NCBI RefSeq assembly: GCF_001613935.1
Contig: NZ_LQCI01000034.1
Coordinates: 907,031 to 971,030, forward strand
Direction of reading: 5' to 3'
Source of the DNA: Amycolatopsis regifaucium
GTDB lineage: Bacteria > Actinomycetota > Actinomycetes > Mycobacteriales > Pseudonocardiaceae
DNA: 64,000 bases
This document shows positions 43,152-51,721 of the stretch, one piece after another. How positions within the stretch are numbered: the first letter of the stretch is position 1; each line of letters begins with the position of its first letter. The translations under genes and the position numbers were made by a program. The notes under the pieces were generated by a model. The model saw only the letters and a list, made by a program, of their open reading frames with translations. It was not told the origin of the DNA and did not search any database.

Positions 43152-43181
43152 GGATCGCCTTCAGCGGGCTGAACGCGATCC
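43152..43181 (+). repeat. Dispersed palindromic element between GT2 and amidase genes
   Basis: GGATCGCCTTCAGC-GG-GCTGAACGCGATCC; a convergent gene pair surrounds it, so it could act as a bidirectional terminator. Confidence 0.85.
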
Positions 43182-43201
43182 GGGCGGGGCCGGGAGCGGG
43201 G

Positions 43202-45097
43202 TCAGGCGGCGGGCAGGATCCGGACGTCGTCCGCCTTCACGTAGGCGATCCGATGTCCGAACTGGATCTGGACGTACCGGGTCTTGCCCTTGACGACCAC
43301 ATGGTTCGCCGGGTCGAACGTCGTCGCCGAGTAGTACTCGGAACCGAGGAGGTTGCCGACGGAGTACCGCTGCCCGGCCGAGAACGTGTACGGCAGCGGG
43401 ACGACCTGCTGCACCGGCACGTTCGCCGGATAGGCCTCGGCCTCGGGGTACGCGCGCCCGAACACCGGCACTGTCGCCAGACCGGGCTTCGGGGTCACGA
43501 CCAGCCCGAACGCCGGGCTCGTCGTCCGCGCGTCGCGGAACCAGCCCTTCTGGCCGAGGTACCAGATCGCCGTCCAGCCGTCACGCCGCTCGGCGACCAC
43601 ATAGCGCTGGCCGGTCTCCGCGCGGCTGCCGATGTCGGAGACGGCCATCGTGCCGGCCGAACCGTCCGGGCGCAGACCGATGTCCTTGAGCAGCGGGGCC
43701 GAATCGGTCGGCTCACTGCGCAACACGACCGAGCCGGATCCCCTTGCCGGACAGAGCTTTCCGGCGGTCTCGCAACCGGTGAACGCGGGCTGGTTGGTGG
43801 CGAAGTCCGGTGTGATGGTCACCAGCGGCGAACCGGGACGGCCGAAGCCGGACAGCGGCGCGCCCATCAGGTCGAAGTAGTGCGCCCAGTCCCAGTACGG
43901 GCCCGGATCCCAGTGCATTCCCTTGATGGTCGAGGGAATCGTGCCCGGGACGTTGTCGTGACCGAGGATGTGCGCGCGGTCGAGCGGGATGTCGTACTTC
44001 CGCGCGAGGTAGCCGACGAGCTTCGCGGAGGTGCGGTACATCGCCTCCGTGTACCAAGTGCCCTTCGCGGCGAAGCCCTCGTGCTCGATGCCGACGGACT
44101 TCGCGTTGACGTACCAGTTGCCCGCGTGCCACGCGACGTCCTTGGTGGGGACGTGCTGCGCGATCTGGCCGTCGGACGAGCGGATCGTGTAGTGCCAGCT
44201 CACGTACGTCGGGTCGGTGACAAGGTCCATCGCCGTGTCCCAGTAGCCCTCGGTGTCGTGGATGATGATGTATTCGACCTTCTGGCTCTTCGGCCGGTCC
44301 GCCTTGTCGTGGTTGCCGTAGTCGTTGTTCGGCAGCTCCTGGTACGGCGCCGGTACCGAAAGGCACGAGAGCTTCTTCGGGCACTCCGCCTTCGAGGTGC
44401 CGGCTTGTTCGCGGACCGGGCTCACCGGCGTGGCCGTGAGGGTGACGGTCTGACCGTCGTCGGTCTTACGGCTGACGCCCTTGGAGATGGTGTCGAAGAC
44501 TTCGTCGGCGAAGGACTGTGCTCCTTCCGCGTCCTTCGCGCCGCTGTAGCGCGCGACGGCGGCCCTCCAGTCGCCGGTCTCTCGCTGGTACTTCGCCAGC
44601 AGGGCGGCGCCACCGCGAATGTTCTGCGTGGTGTCGGTGCGCAGCGTCGCGACGTCCTGGCCGATCAGCGCGGACGCCTCGTCGATGGTCTGCAGGCCGG
44701 GAGGGGGAGGTTTCGGTGCCGGTGTCGCCGGAAGTTTCGCTCGGCGGGCGTCGTCGCCGCGCGGATCCTCCTCACCTTCGTCGTGATGCGTGCCGGTGCC
44801 CGCTTCGCGCAGGTCGGTCAGGTGCATCGGGCCGTAGCCGGCGGACGTGCTCGGCGTGCCGGCGTTGAAGTCCCAGCGTGACTCCAGGTAGGAAACGCCG
44901 AGCAGGACGCTCTCGGGCACGCCGAACTCCTGTGCGGCGGCCGCGAAGTCCCGCTGACGCCGCTGATCCGCCGGAGCGGCTTCGGCGGGGACGGCGGCGA
45001 GGAGTCCGGCGGCGAGAGCGAGGACCGCGAGCCCGGCGGTCCGTCTGGACCTGCGCCGGAGCGGTGCGAGGGCAACGGGATGGAAGGGACGCGGCAT
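43202..45097 (-). CDS. Secreted N-acetylmuramoyl-L-alanine amidase, multi-domain
   Basis: 631 residues from ATG 45097. Signal peptide (RRTAGLAVLALAAGLLAAVP then AEA). An N-terminal lysozyme/transglycosylase-like helical domain has VPESVLLGVSYLESRW and GYGPMHLTD. A zinc amidase_2 domain follows (HDTEGYW, GIEHEGF, HILGHDNVPGT). The C-terminal third looks like SH3-type cell-wall-binding repeats (SVVLRSEPTDSAPLLKDIG, YVVAERRDGWTAIWYLGQKG). A peptidoglycan hydrolase for wall remodelling. A weak ribosome site makes the exact start uncertain. Confidence 0.92.
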   Translation of the reverse strand: MPRPFHPVALAPLRRRSRRTAGLAVLALAAGLLAAVPAEAAPADQRRQRDFAAAAQEFGVPESVLLGVSYLESRWDFNAGTPSTSAGYGPMHLTDLREAGTGTHHDEGEEDPRGDDARRAKLPATPAPKPPPPGLQTIDEASALIGQDVATLRTDTTQNIRGGAALLAKYQRETGDWRAAVARYSGAKDAEGAQSFADEVFDTISKGVSRKTDDGQTVTLTATPVSPVREQAGTSKAECPKKLSCLSVPAPYQELPNNDYGNHDKADRPKSQKVEYIIIHDTEGYWDTAMDLVTDPTYVSWHYTIRSSDGQIAQHVPTKDVAWHAGNWYVNAKSVGIEHEGFAAKGTWYTEAMYRTSAKLVGYLARKYDIPLDRAHILGHDNVPGTIPSTIKGMHWDPGPYWDWAHYFDLMGAPLSGFGRPGSPLVTITPDFATNQPAFTGCETAGKLCPARGSGSVVLRSEPTDSAPLLKDIGLRPDGSAGTMAVSDIGSRAETGQRYVVAERRDGWTAIWYLGQKGWFRDARTTSPAFGLVVTPKPGLATVPVFGRAYPEAEAYPANVPVQQVVPLPYTFSAGQRYSVGNLLGSEYYSATTFDPANHVVVKGKTRYVQIQFGHRIAYVKADDVRILPAA

Positions 45098-45192
45098 GGG
45101 CGTAAACCCCCAGTGACTAGGTCTGCTGTACAGGACCGACCCCAATGGTCGGAACCTAACCAGAAACGGGCGCCTTCCGTAAGGTCCCTCCG

Positions 45193-45220
45193 AGTCGCGT
45201 TTAGCGGGCTAAACGCGATC
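45193..45220 (+). repeat. Dispersed palindromic element upstream of groES
   Basis: GTCGCGTTTAGC-GG-GCTAAACGCGATCC. It lies in the 362-base gap between the amidase and groES starts, 114 bases before the CIRCE site. Confidence 0.88.
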
Positions 45221-45333
45221 CGGGGAGCTCCACCCCCGAAGGGAGAGCAGCGCGGAATCCCGCCGGTCCAAAAGGGCCGGTCAGGGGCTCGGACGCCAAG
45301 TTTTCGGAGAGTGAGCGGACCCTCCTTGCGAAG

Positions 45334-45360
45334 CTGGCACTCACATGGCTAGAGTGCTAA
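45334..45360 (+). promoter_or_regulatory. CIRCE operator (HrcA site) of groES
   Basis: CTGGCACTC-N9-GAGTGCTAA fits the CIRCE inverted repeat (TTAGCACTC-N9-GAGTGCTAA) with two mismatches at the outer end. It lies 100 bases before the groES start. HrcA repression released by heat is expected. Confidence 0.9.
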
Positions 45361-45459
45361 TTGCACGGCCCGAACACGCCCCGGCACCCGCGACGGCGGG
45401 GGTGGTAGGAGCCGTAATACATCCTGCCAACGCTTTCGACGACCGTGGAGGTCAACCCG

Positions 45460-45753
45460 GTGAGCGTGAACATCAAGCCGCTCGAGGACAAGATCGTTGT
45501 CCAGACGAGTGAGGCCGAGGAGACGACCGCTTCCGGCCTCGTCATCCCCGACACCGCCAAGGAGAAGCCCCAGGAGGGCAAGGTTCTGGCCGTGGGCCCG
45601 GGCCGCATCGACGACAAGGGCAACCGCGTTCCGCTGGACGTGGCTGTCGGCGACGTCGTCATCTACTCCAAGTACGGCGGCACCGAAGTGAAGTACAACG
45701 GTGAGGACTACTTGATCCTTTCCGCCCGCGACGTGCTGGCCGTCATCAACTGA
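45460..45753 (+). CDS. groES: Co-chaperonin GroES
   Basis: 97 residues, the usual length. Start GTG 45460 has GGAGG 8 bases upstream, and the product begins MSVNIKPLEDKIVV. A mobile loop (TSEAEETTASGLVIP) and VGDVVIYSKYGGTEV are present. First gene after the CIRCE operator. Confidence 0.97.
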   Translation: MSVNIKPLEDKIVVQTSEAEETTASGLVIPDTAKEKPQEGKVLAVGPGRIDDKGNRVPLDVAVGDVVIYSKYGGTEVKYNGEDYLILSARDVLAVIN

Positions 45754-45772
45754 CGTCCGCTCTCAGCGCATG

Positions 45773-45808
45773 ACGCCCCGGGCCCCGCATTGCCGGGGAA
45801 CGGGGCGT
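45773..45808 (+). terminator. Hairpin between groES and groEL1 (partial terminator or attenuator)
   Basis: ACGCCCCG / CGGGGCGT outer stem with an inner CCCCG / CGGGG stem, followed by TCGTGTTTT. It would lower groEL1 relative to groES or separate them. No second CIRCE is seen before groEL1. Confidence 0.7.
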
Positions 45809-45852
45809 TCGTGTTTTCGAGCATAAAAACTGGAAGGTAAGCGGAACAGGCC

Positions 45853-47466
45853 ATGCCCAAGCAGATCAGTTTCGACGAGGACGCTCGTCGCGCGCTCGAG
45901 CGCGGGGTGAACAAGCTCGCCGACGCGGTCAAGGTCACCCTCGGCCCGCGCGGTCGCCACGTCGTGCTCGACAAGAAGTTCGGTGGCCCCACCATCACCC
46001 TCGACGGCGTCACCGTCGCTCGTGAGATCGAGCTCGACGACCCGTTCGAGAACCTCGGCGCCCAGCTCGCCAAGAGCGTCGCCACCAAGACCAACGACGT
46101 CGCCGGTGACGGCACCACGACGGCGACCGTGCTCGCCCAGTCGCTGGTGAAGGTCGGCCTGCGCAACGTCGCCGCCGGTGCCAACCCGACGGCCATCGGC
46201 CGCGGCATCGAGGCCGCCGCGGAGAAGGTCATCGCGGTCCTCAATGAGAAGGCGACCCCGGTCAAGGGTCGCGACAACATCGCCCAGGTCGGCACCGTCA
46301 CCTCGCGTGACGCGGCCATCGGCGCCCTGCTCGGCGAGGCCGTCGAGCGGGTCGGCGAAGACGGCGTCATCACGATCGAGGAGTCGTCCACGCTGGCGAC
46401 CGAGCTCGTGATCACCGAGGGTGTGCAGTTCGACAAGGGTTTCCTGTCGGCGCACTTCGCGACCAACCCGGAAGAGCAGAAGGCGATCCTCGAAGACGCC
46501 TACATCCTCCTGGTCCGCGAGAAGATCTCGGCGCTGGCCGATCTGCTCCCGGTGCTGGAGAAGGTCGTCGAGGCCAAGAAGCCGCTGCTGATCATCGCCG
46601 AGGACGTCGACGGCGAAGCGCTGTCCACCCTCGTGGTGAACTCGCTGCGCAAGACGATCACCGCGGTCGCGGTCAAGGCGCCGTTCTTCGGTGACCGCCG
46701 CAAGGCGTTCCTGGACGACCTCGCGGTCGTCACCGGCGGCGAGGTCATCTCGGCCGAGATCGGGCACAAGCTGTCCGAGACCACGCTGGCCCAGCTGGGC
46801 AATGCCCGCCGGATCGTCGTCACCAAGGACGACACCACGCTCGTCGACGGTGGTGGCACCAAGGACGACATCGCGGCGCGCGTCGCGCAGATCCGCAAGG
46901 AGATCGAGAACACCGACTCCGACTGGGACCGCGAGAAGCTGCAGGAGCGGCTGGCGAAGCTCGGCGGCGGTGTCGCGGTGATCAAGGTCGGCGCGGCCAC
47001 CGAGACCGAGCTCAACGAGCGCAAGCACCGCATCGAGGACGCCGTGGCTTCGACCAAGGCGGCCGTCGAAGAGGGCATCCTGCCCGGCGGTGGCTCGGCC
47101 CTGGTGCACGCCGTCAAGGAACTCGATGGTGGACTCGGCCTCGAAGGTGACGAAGCGACCGGTGTGCGCATCGTCCGCGACGCGCTGTCCGCCCCGCTGT
47201 TCTGGATCGCGACGAACGCGGGCCACGAGGGCGCGGTCATCGTGAACAAGGTCCAGGAGCAGAGCTGGGGGCACGGTTTCAACGCCGCCACCGGCGAGCT
47301 CACCGACCTGCTGGCCGCCGGCATCGTCGACCCGGTCAAGGTGACCCGGTCCGCGGTGGCGAACGCCGCCTCCATCGCCCGGCTCGTGCTCACGACGGAG
47401 AGCTCCGTCGTCGAGAAGCCGGCCGACGAGGAGCCCGCCGCGGGTGGCCACGGCCACGCGCACTAG
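45853..47466 (+). CDS. groEL1: 60-kDa chaperonin GroEL1
   Basis: 537 residues with ATP-binding VAGDGTTTATVLAQ and the full apical domain. The C-terminus is His-rich (EEPAAGGHGHAH) in place of Gly-Gly-Met repeats, the mark of the actinobacterial GroEL1 paralogue. It sits beside groES with whiB3 following, as in mycobacteria. Another groEL elsewhere in the genome is expected to be the housekeeping copy (inference). Confidence 0.96.
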   Translation: MPKQISFDEDARRALERGVNKLADAVKVTLGPRGRHVVLDKKFGGPTITLDGVTVAREIELDDPFENLGAQLAKSVATKTNDVAGDGTTTATVLAQSLVKVGLRNVAAGANPTAIGRGIEAAAEKVIAVLNEKATPVKGRDNIAQVGTVTSRDAAIGALLGEAVERVGEDGVITIEESSTLATELVITEGVQFDKGFLSAHFATNPEEQKAILEDAYILLVREKISALADLLPVLEKVVEAKKPLLIIAEDVDGEALSTLVVNSLRKTITAVAVKAPFFGDRRKAFLDDLAVVTGGEVISAEIGHKLSETTLAQLGNARRIVVTKDDTTLVDGGGTKDDIAARVAQIRKEIENTDSDWDREKLQERLAKLGGGVAVIKVGAATETELNERKHRIEDAVASTKAAVEEGILPGGGSALVHAVKELDGGLGLEGDEATGVRIVRDALSAPLFWIATNAGHEGAVIVNKVQEQSWGHGFNAATGELTDLLAAGIVDPVKVTRSAVANAASIARLVLTTESSVVEKPADEEPAAGGHGHAH

Positions 47467-47484
47467 CTTCACCGCTCGACCCCG

Positions 47485-47523
47485 AAGCGGGGCGGTACTC
47501 CACCCGGAGTGCCGCCCCGCTTT
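47485..47523 (+). terminator. Terminator of groES-groEL1
   Basis: 17-base stem AAGCGGGGCGGTACTCC with complement (one mismatch), loop ACCC, then TTTCTTGT. Confidence 0.85.
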
Positions 47524-47548
47524 CTTGTACCGGCCCCCGCTCCGACCT

Positions 47549-47629
47549 GCGTTTAGCGGGCTGAACGCGATCCGGTGGCGGGGTGCCTTGGGGCGGGTGG
47601 AAGCGACTTTCGCCCCCTAATCGCGATCC
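47549..47629 (+). repeat. Two dispersed palindromic elements between groEL1 and whiB3
   Basis: 47549-47573 is GCGTTTAGC-GG-GCTGAACGCGATCC; 47602-47629 is AGCGACTTTCGC-CCCC-TAATCGCGATCC. Both lie in the convergent gap. Confidence 0.85.
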
Positions 47630-47655
47630 CGGGCAGGGAGCGGAGGGACCGGAAA

Positions 47656-47696
47656 CGCGGAAGGGCGGCACCCCACCCGGATGCCGCCCTTCCGCG
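47656..47696 (-). terminator. Terminator of whiB3
   Basis: On the minus strand a 15-base stem CGCGGAAGGGCGGCA with its complement, followed by TTTCC, 18 bases after the whiB3 stop. Confidence 0.8.
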
Positions 47697-47713
47697 GTGT
47701 CGACTCGGCCGGA

Positions 47714-48016
47714 TCAGCCGTTCGACATGCTCAATGTGCGTTTGTCCGCCTTGATGATGTGCTCGCGTTCCGACTCCGACAGCCCGCCCCAGATCCCGTA
47801 CGGCTCGTGCACGGCGAGCGCGTGGGTCCGGCACATGGTCAGCACCGGGCAAGCCAGGCACACGGCTTTGGCCCTCGCCTCGCGGCGGGCTCTCGCCGGC
47901 CCGCGCTCGCCGTCAGGGTGAAAGAAGGACGCGCTGTCCATGCCTCGGCACGAGCCTTCGAGCTGCCAATCCCATACATCGGCGTTGGGCCCCGGGAGCC
48001 TGCGTGTGTCCGCCAT
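47714..48016 (-). CDS. whiB3: WhiB3/WhiD-type iron-sulfur transcription regulator
   Basis: 100 residues from ATG 48016 (GGAGG 8 bases upstream; in-frame starts further up would add residues not in the family). Four cluster Cys: SCRGMDS, CLACPVLTMC. GGLSESER is the beta-turn, followed by a basic tail. The LPGPNADVWDWQLEG start and FFHPDGERG are WhiB3/WhiD-like. The 4Fe-4S cluster senses redox/NO, and the protein acts with the principal sigma factor. Confidence 0.92.
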   Translation of the reverse strand: MADTRRLPGPNADVWDWQLEGSCRGMDSASFFHPDGERGPARARREARAKAVCLACPVLTMCRTHALAVHEPYGIWGGLSESEREHIIKADKRTLSMSNG

Positions 48017-48189
48017 CCTGACCGCCTCCGTCATCCGGTCGAAGCGTTTACCTGCTCTGCTGCGCTGCGGATACTCCATTCGGTGCAACGGCGGTAACGT
48101 TAGAAGCGCGCCAATACTTGTTCAAGCGATTCAAGACGATTCAGCCGTTAGGCATCCCCCGGATGTGTGAGCGGTACTTTCCGTTCGGG

Positions 48190-48218
48190 TTGCCCCCGCC
48201 CGGGCCTGCCTGGATATT
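48190..48218 (+). promoter_or_regulatory. Probable promoter of the leaderless MerR gene
   Basis: TTGCCC, 17 bases, GATATT (48213-48218), then 7 bases to GTG 48226. Confidence 0.5.
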
Positions 48219-48225
48219 GGGTCGA

Positions 48226-49179
48226 GTGGGATCTCGGATCAGCAGTGAAGAACCCACCCTGCCGGTGGCCTCGGTCGCTCGCCGGCTCGGGGTCGCACCG
48301 TCCACCCTGCGAACCTGGGACCGCAGATACGGCGTCGGACCGAGCCGCCACACCAACGGCCGCCACCGCCGCTACGGCAGCTCCGACATCGGCCGCCTCG
48401 AACTGATGCAGCGCGCGTTACTCCGCGGCGCCTCGACGGCCGAAGCGGCGAAGTACGCACTCGAGCAGATGCCCCGGACAGCTCCGGAGAACCCGGCGAC
48501 GCCCGTGATCCAAGTGGAGAACCAGGCCACGCCGCCGCCCGCGGAGGATCACGACGTTCCCTCCCGCCTCGCCAGACGCTTGAGCACGGCGGCGCTCGCG
48601 ATGGACTTCGGCGCGGTCCAGCGGATGCTCGCCGACACGATCCGCGAACTCGGCGTCCTGCCCGCCTGGACCGGCGTAGTCTCGCCGGTCCTGACCGCGC
48701 TCGGCGCCCGCTGGCGCGGGGTCAGTGCCGGCGCCGAGGTCGAGTATCTGCTCGCCGAATGCGTGTACGCCGCCCTGATCCGCGCGACACCGGTGCTCCG
48801 CGAGCCGCGCAACCAGCGCCCGGTCCTGCTGACCTGTGTCCCGGACGAACGCGACAACCTCCCGATGTACGCGCTCGCCGCGGCGCTCGGGGGTCGCCGG
48901 ATCGGCGCCCAGCTGTTCGGCGCCCCCCTGCCGGCCGAGGTGCTGGCGGTGACCGTCCGCCGCAGCGTCCCGGCCGCGGTGGTGCTGTGGTCCGGCCGGA
49001 ACGCCACCGCGGATCCGCGCCTGTTCGCCAGGGTGTCCCGCGGCCGTCAGCGCAGCAGGATGTTCGCCTGCGGCCCCGGCTGGGATCCCGCGACGCTCCC
49101 GGACAAGATCGAACTGCTCGGCGAACTGACGACGGCCGCCGACCGGATCGAGCATGTTCTTGTCGGTGCGAGGCGCTAG
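48226..49179 (+). CDS. MerR-family regulator with a degenerate B12-binding-like C-terminal domain
   Basis: 317 residues from GTG 48226. The helix-turn-helix is LPVASVARRLGVAPSTLRTW then DRRYGVGPSRHTNGRHRRY. The C-terminal half resembles the helical plus Rossmann B12-binding part of CarH/LitR-type regulators (RMLADTIRELGVLPAWTGVV, LAECVYAALIRATPVL, VPDERDNLPMYALAAAL), but the cobalamin-ligand His motif (E/DxHxxG) is not seen where expected. A ligand other than B12, or none, is likely. Divergent from whiB3. Confidence 0.82.
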   Translation: MGSRISSEEPTLPVASVARRLGVAPSTLRTWDRRYGVGPSRHTNGRHRRYGSSDIGRLELMQRALLRGASTAEAAKYALEQMPRTAPENPATPVIQVENQATPPPAEDHDVPSRLARRLSTAALAMDFGAVQRMLADTIRELGVLPAWTGVVSPVLTALGARWRGVSAGAEVEYLLAECVYAALIRATPVLREPRNQRPVLLTCVPDERDNLPMYALAAALGGRRIGAQLFGAPLPAEVLAVTVRRSVPAAVVLWSGRNATADPRLFARVSRGRQRSRMFACGPGWDPATLPDKIELLGELTTAADRIEHVLVGARR

Positions 49180-49188
49180 AAAGGACGG

Positions 49189-50028
49189 ATGGAAGAGTCC
49201 TTGCGGTCCGCCGCGTTCGGGGACGGCGTGCCGCCGCCGTCGCCCTTCGCGGTGCCCGCTTCGCCTCGCGGACGGCTGCTGGCCGCGATCGGCCTCGGCG
49301 CCCGCGGCCGGTACGCGGCGGCGGCCACCGTGCTGAGCGGGTTGCGGACGGACAAGGATCCGGTGCTCGCGTCGCTGGCCGCGAGCACGCTGGCCTCGCA
49401 TCGGCGGCAGCTGGGCGGGCACGCGGCGGCGCTCGTCCTCGACGGGGAAGCGCTGGCGCTGGTGATCGGGGAGTCCCAAGGCGAACCGGACCCCGACGGC
49501 CTGGACGCGGAAGGGGCCCGGGCGGACGCCTTCCTCGGCCTCGCGGCGGACAACCTCGGGCGCGGCAGGCTGGCCGCCGCCCGACGGCTGGCGGCCCGTG
49601 CGGGAGCGCACACCGGCAACTGGCGGAGCCGGACCAGGGCCGGTTGGGTGGGCGCGGAAATCGAACTGGCGAGTAACATTTTCGAAGCGGCGATCGCACC
49701 TGCGGAAATGGCGCTGGAATCGGCGCGGGCCCGGGGCGCCTGCCGACATGTCGTCAAATCACAACTCGTACTCGCCGTGGCGATCGCGAATGGAAGTTCC
49801 GCTGAGCGGGAGCGTGCGAAGAGGCTGGTAGCGGACGCTCGCGAGACCGCCGAGAAATACGAATTCAATTCACTTTTGTGGGTGACCTGCCTGGTCGCGG
49901 CGGACTTAGGGGCAGGACACGCCGATGAGTATCGATTCAGAAGTGCCGAACTGTTGCACGCAGTGTTACGGCACGCAGATGCTTGCGGGAGGTGGCTCGC
50001 ACGGGAATCTCCGTGGGTCCCGGGCTGA
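49189..50028 (+). CDS. Helical repeat protein of unknown function (Rv3415-like position)
   Basis: 279 residues, Ala/Leu/Arg-rich, with pairs of helices at about 35-residue spacing, like TPR/SEL1-type repeats (AAATVLSGLRTDKDPVLASL, AARRLAARAGAHTGNW, ERAKRLVADARETAEKYEFN). No enzyme motif. ATG 9 bases after the MerR gene, so probably one transcript. The hypothetical protein at the same place in mycobacteria is a likely orthologue. Confidence 0.72.
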   Translation: MEESLRSAAFGDGVPPPSPFAVPASPRGRLLAAIGLGARGRYAAAATVLSGLRTDKDPVLASLAASTLASHRRQLGGHAAALVLDGEALALVIGESQGEPDPDGLDAEGARADAFLGLAADNLGRGRLAAARRLAARAGAHTGNWRSRTRAGWVGAEIELASNIFEAAIAPAEMALESARARGACRHVVKSQLVLAVAIANGSSAERERAKRLVADARETAEKYEFNSLLWVTCLVAADLGAGHADEYRFRSAELLHAVLRHADACGRWLARESPWVPG

Positions 50029-50098
50029 GGGTGTCTAGCCTGTTGGAGGGCCCATTCCGGCAACCGGGCTAAGAACTTTCAAAAAAAGCCACCGGATC

Positions 50099-50767
50099 GT
50101 GTCAAGGTTCGGGCTAAAGCGTCCGATAGGGGAAGTGGAATGTCACCCGGCTGCAGGAAGGAAACCCCGTGACGAGACGGTCTTGATCTGCGACGACCGA
50201 CGCAGTGTCCGCGAAGGGCTCACTCGAGTGATGTCCGCGGTCCCAGGGGTCAGTCGCATCGACTGCGTAGCGCACGGTGACGAGCTGCTGGCCCGGTACT
50301 CCCGTCAGCCGGTCGACGTCGTGCTGGTCGGTACCCAGCGCGCTGTCCCGACTGGCGTCGAAGCCACCAGGCGGCTCGTCTCGGCGAACCCCCAAGCGAA
50401 CGTGATCGTGTTCGGCGCCCCGGACGATGCGGGAAGCATCGCCGCCGCGATCGCCGGCGGAGCGCGCGGCTACCTGCGCTGGGACGCCTCGCGTCCCGAG
50501 CTGGTCGCCGCACTGGCGCATACGCTCGCCAGCACCTCGGTGCCGGCGCCGCGCCAGCCGTCCGACCCCGGTGTCCAGCTCACCGAGCGCGAGCTTCAGG
50601 TGCTCCGCGGCATGAGCCAGGGCAAGAGCAACGGGCAGATCGGCCGCGAGCTGTACCTGTCCGAAGACACCGTGAAGACCCACGCTCGCCGCTTGTTCCG
50701 CAAGCTCGGCGTTCGGGACCGCGCACAGGCGGTCGCCCACGGATTCCGTCGTGGGCTTGTTTCCTGA
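50099..50767 (+). CDS. Atypical LuxR/NarL-type response regulator without phospho-Asp
   Basis: 222 residues. The receiver (about 28-150) starts VLICDDRRSVREGLTRV, but the strand that normally ends in the phospho-acceptor Asp (LMDxRMP) reads VVLVGTQRAVPTGVEATRRL, and the conserved Lys is replaced in GYLRWDAS. The C-terminal LuxR domain is complete (LTERELQVLRGMSQGKSNGQ, DTVKTHARRLFRKLG). Phosphorylation-independent control is therefore inferred. The start is uncertain: the GTG at 50099 lacks a good ribosome site. Confidence 0.85.
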   Translation: MSRFGLKRPIGEVECHPAAGRKPRDETVLICDDRRSVREGLTRVMSAVPGVSRIDCVAHGDELLARYSRQPVDVVLVGTQRAVPTGVEATRRLVSANPQANVIVFGAPDDAGSIAAAIAGGARGYLRWDASRPELVAALAHTLASTSVPAPRQPSDPGVQLTERELQVLRGMSQGKSNGQIGRELYLSEDTVKTHARRLFRKLGVRDRAQAVAHGFRRGLVS

Positions 50768-51148
50768 CACCGCTTTCTTGATCTCGCTGGTTTGATTGCG
50801 CAACGGGTGACAACGGGCCGGGGGCACATCCCTGGCCCGTACCTGTGTTCCCTGTCACGCTTCGCACTTTTCCGTGTACGTCTCGGGCACGCTTGCCCGA
50901 GCGCGTCCGCCTCCGGGTGGACCGTCGTATCTCACCGCGTCCCGGCTCGTTGAAAGTTCGACCACGAGCGAGGGGACGCAGGAAGACCCGGGATTCAGCG
51001 CGCTCGCCGGATGGGCGGCGCGCCGGTGACGGCCGTCAGCGAAGGCGGCGCGTCCGGGCGGTACGGTAGCTGTCGCCGGTAGTGGCACCCGAAGTCACAC
51101 GCCGGACTCTTTGCACGCCTATACGTAACACTGGGACTGTTGTCTGCG
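50768..51148. promoter_or_regulatory. Gap before sigD with hairpin and promoter region
   Basis: About 380 bases. A hairpin ACGGGCC...GGCCCGT (50813-50840) could end the regulator transcript. TATACG near 51119 or TAACAC near 51126 may be the sigD -10. No gene is recognised. Confidence 0.4.
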
Positions 51149-51721
51149 ATGGCCAATGTGGGGGACGGACTGGATGAGCCGGTCGCCGCTGCTGTTGAGG
51201 GTGATCCTCAAGCGGTCGAGCGGTTGCTGGCGGCCATCCGTCCTTTGGTAGTGCGGTACTGCCGCGCTCGGGTTGGCAGGCAGGAGCGTTCGTTCGCTTC
51301 TGCGGACGACGTTGCTCAGGAGGTGTGTCTCGCGGTGCTCACGGCATTGCCTTCGTACCGTGATCAGGGCCGCCCGTTCCTGGCCTTCGTCTACGGGATC
51401 GCCCAGCACAAGGTGGCCGACGCGCATCGCGCAGCGGCCCGCAACCGCGCCGAGCCGGTCGCCGAAGTCCCCGACGAGATCGAGGGTGGCGTCGGCCCCG
51501 AGCAGCGCGCCCTCCAAGGCGAGCTGAACGAGCGCATGTCGCAACTGCTTCGCGTCCTTCCCGACAAACAGCGTGAGATCGTGGTCCTGCGTGTCGTCGT
51601 GGGGTTGTCCGCCGAAGAGACGGCCGAAGCCGTGGGGTCCACCCCCGGCGCCGTCCGGGTGGCCCAGCATCGCGCCCTCGCGCGCCTACGTAAGGTTCTG
51701 GCCGCTGAGGAGGTGATCTGA
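51149..51721 (+). CDS. sigD: RNA polymerase sigma factor SigD (ECF family)
   Basis: 190 residues. Region 2: VRYCRARVG, ADDVAQEVCLAVLTALPSYR and RPFLAFVYGIAQHKVADAHR. Region 4: LPDKQREIVVLRVVVGLSAE then ETAEAVGSTPGAVRVAQHRA. Very close to mycobacterial SigD. ATG 51149 chosen over TTG 51140. It is followed at once by the anti-sigma gene. Confidence 0.95.
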   Translation: MANVGDGLDEPVAAAVEGDPQAVERLLAAIRPLVVRYCRARVGRQERSFASADDVAQEVCLAVLTALPSYRDQGRPFLAFVYGIAQHKVADAHRAAARNRAEPVAEVPDEIEGGVGPEQRALQGELNERMSQLLRVLPDKQREIVVLRVVVGLSAEETAEAVGSTPGAVRVAQHRALARLRKVLAAEEVI

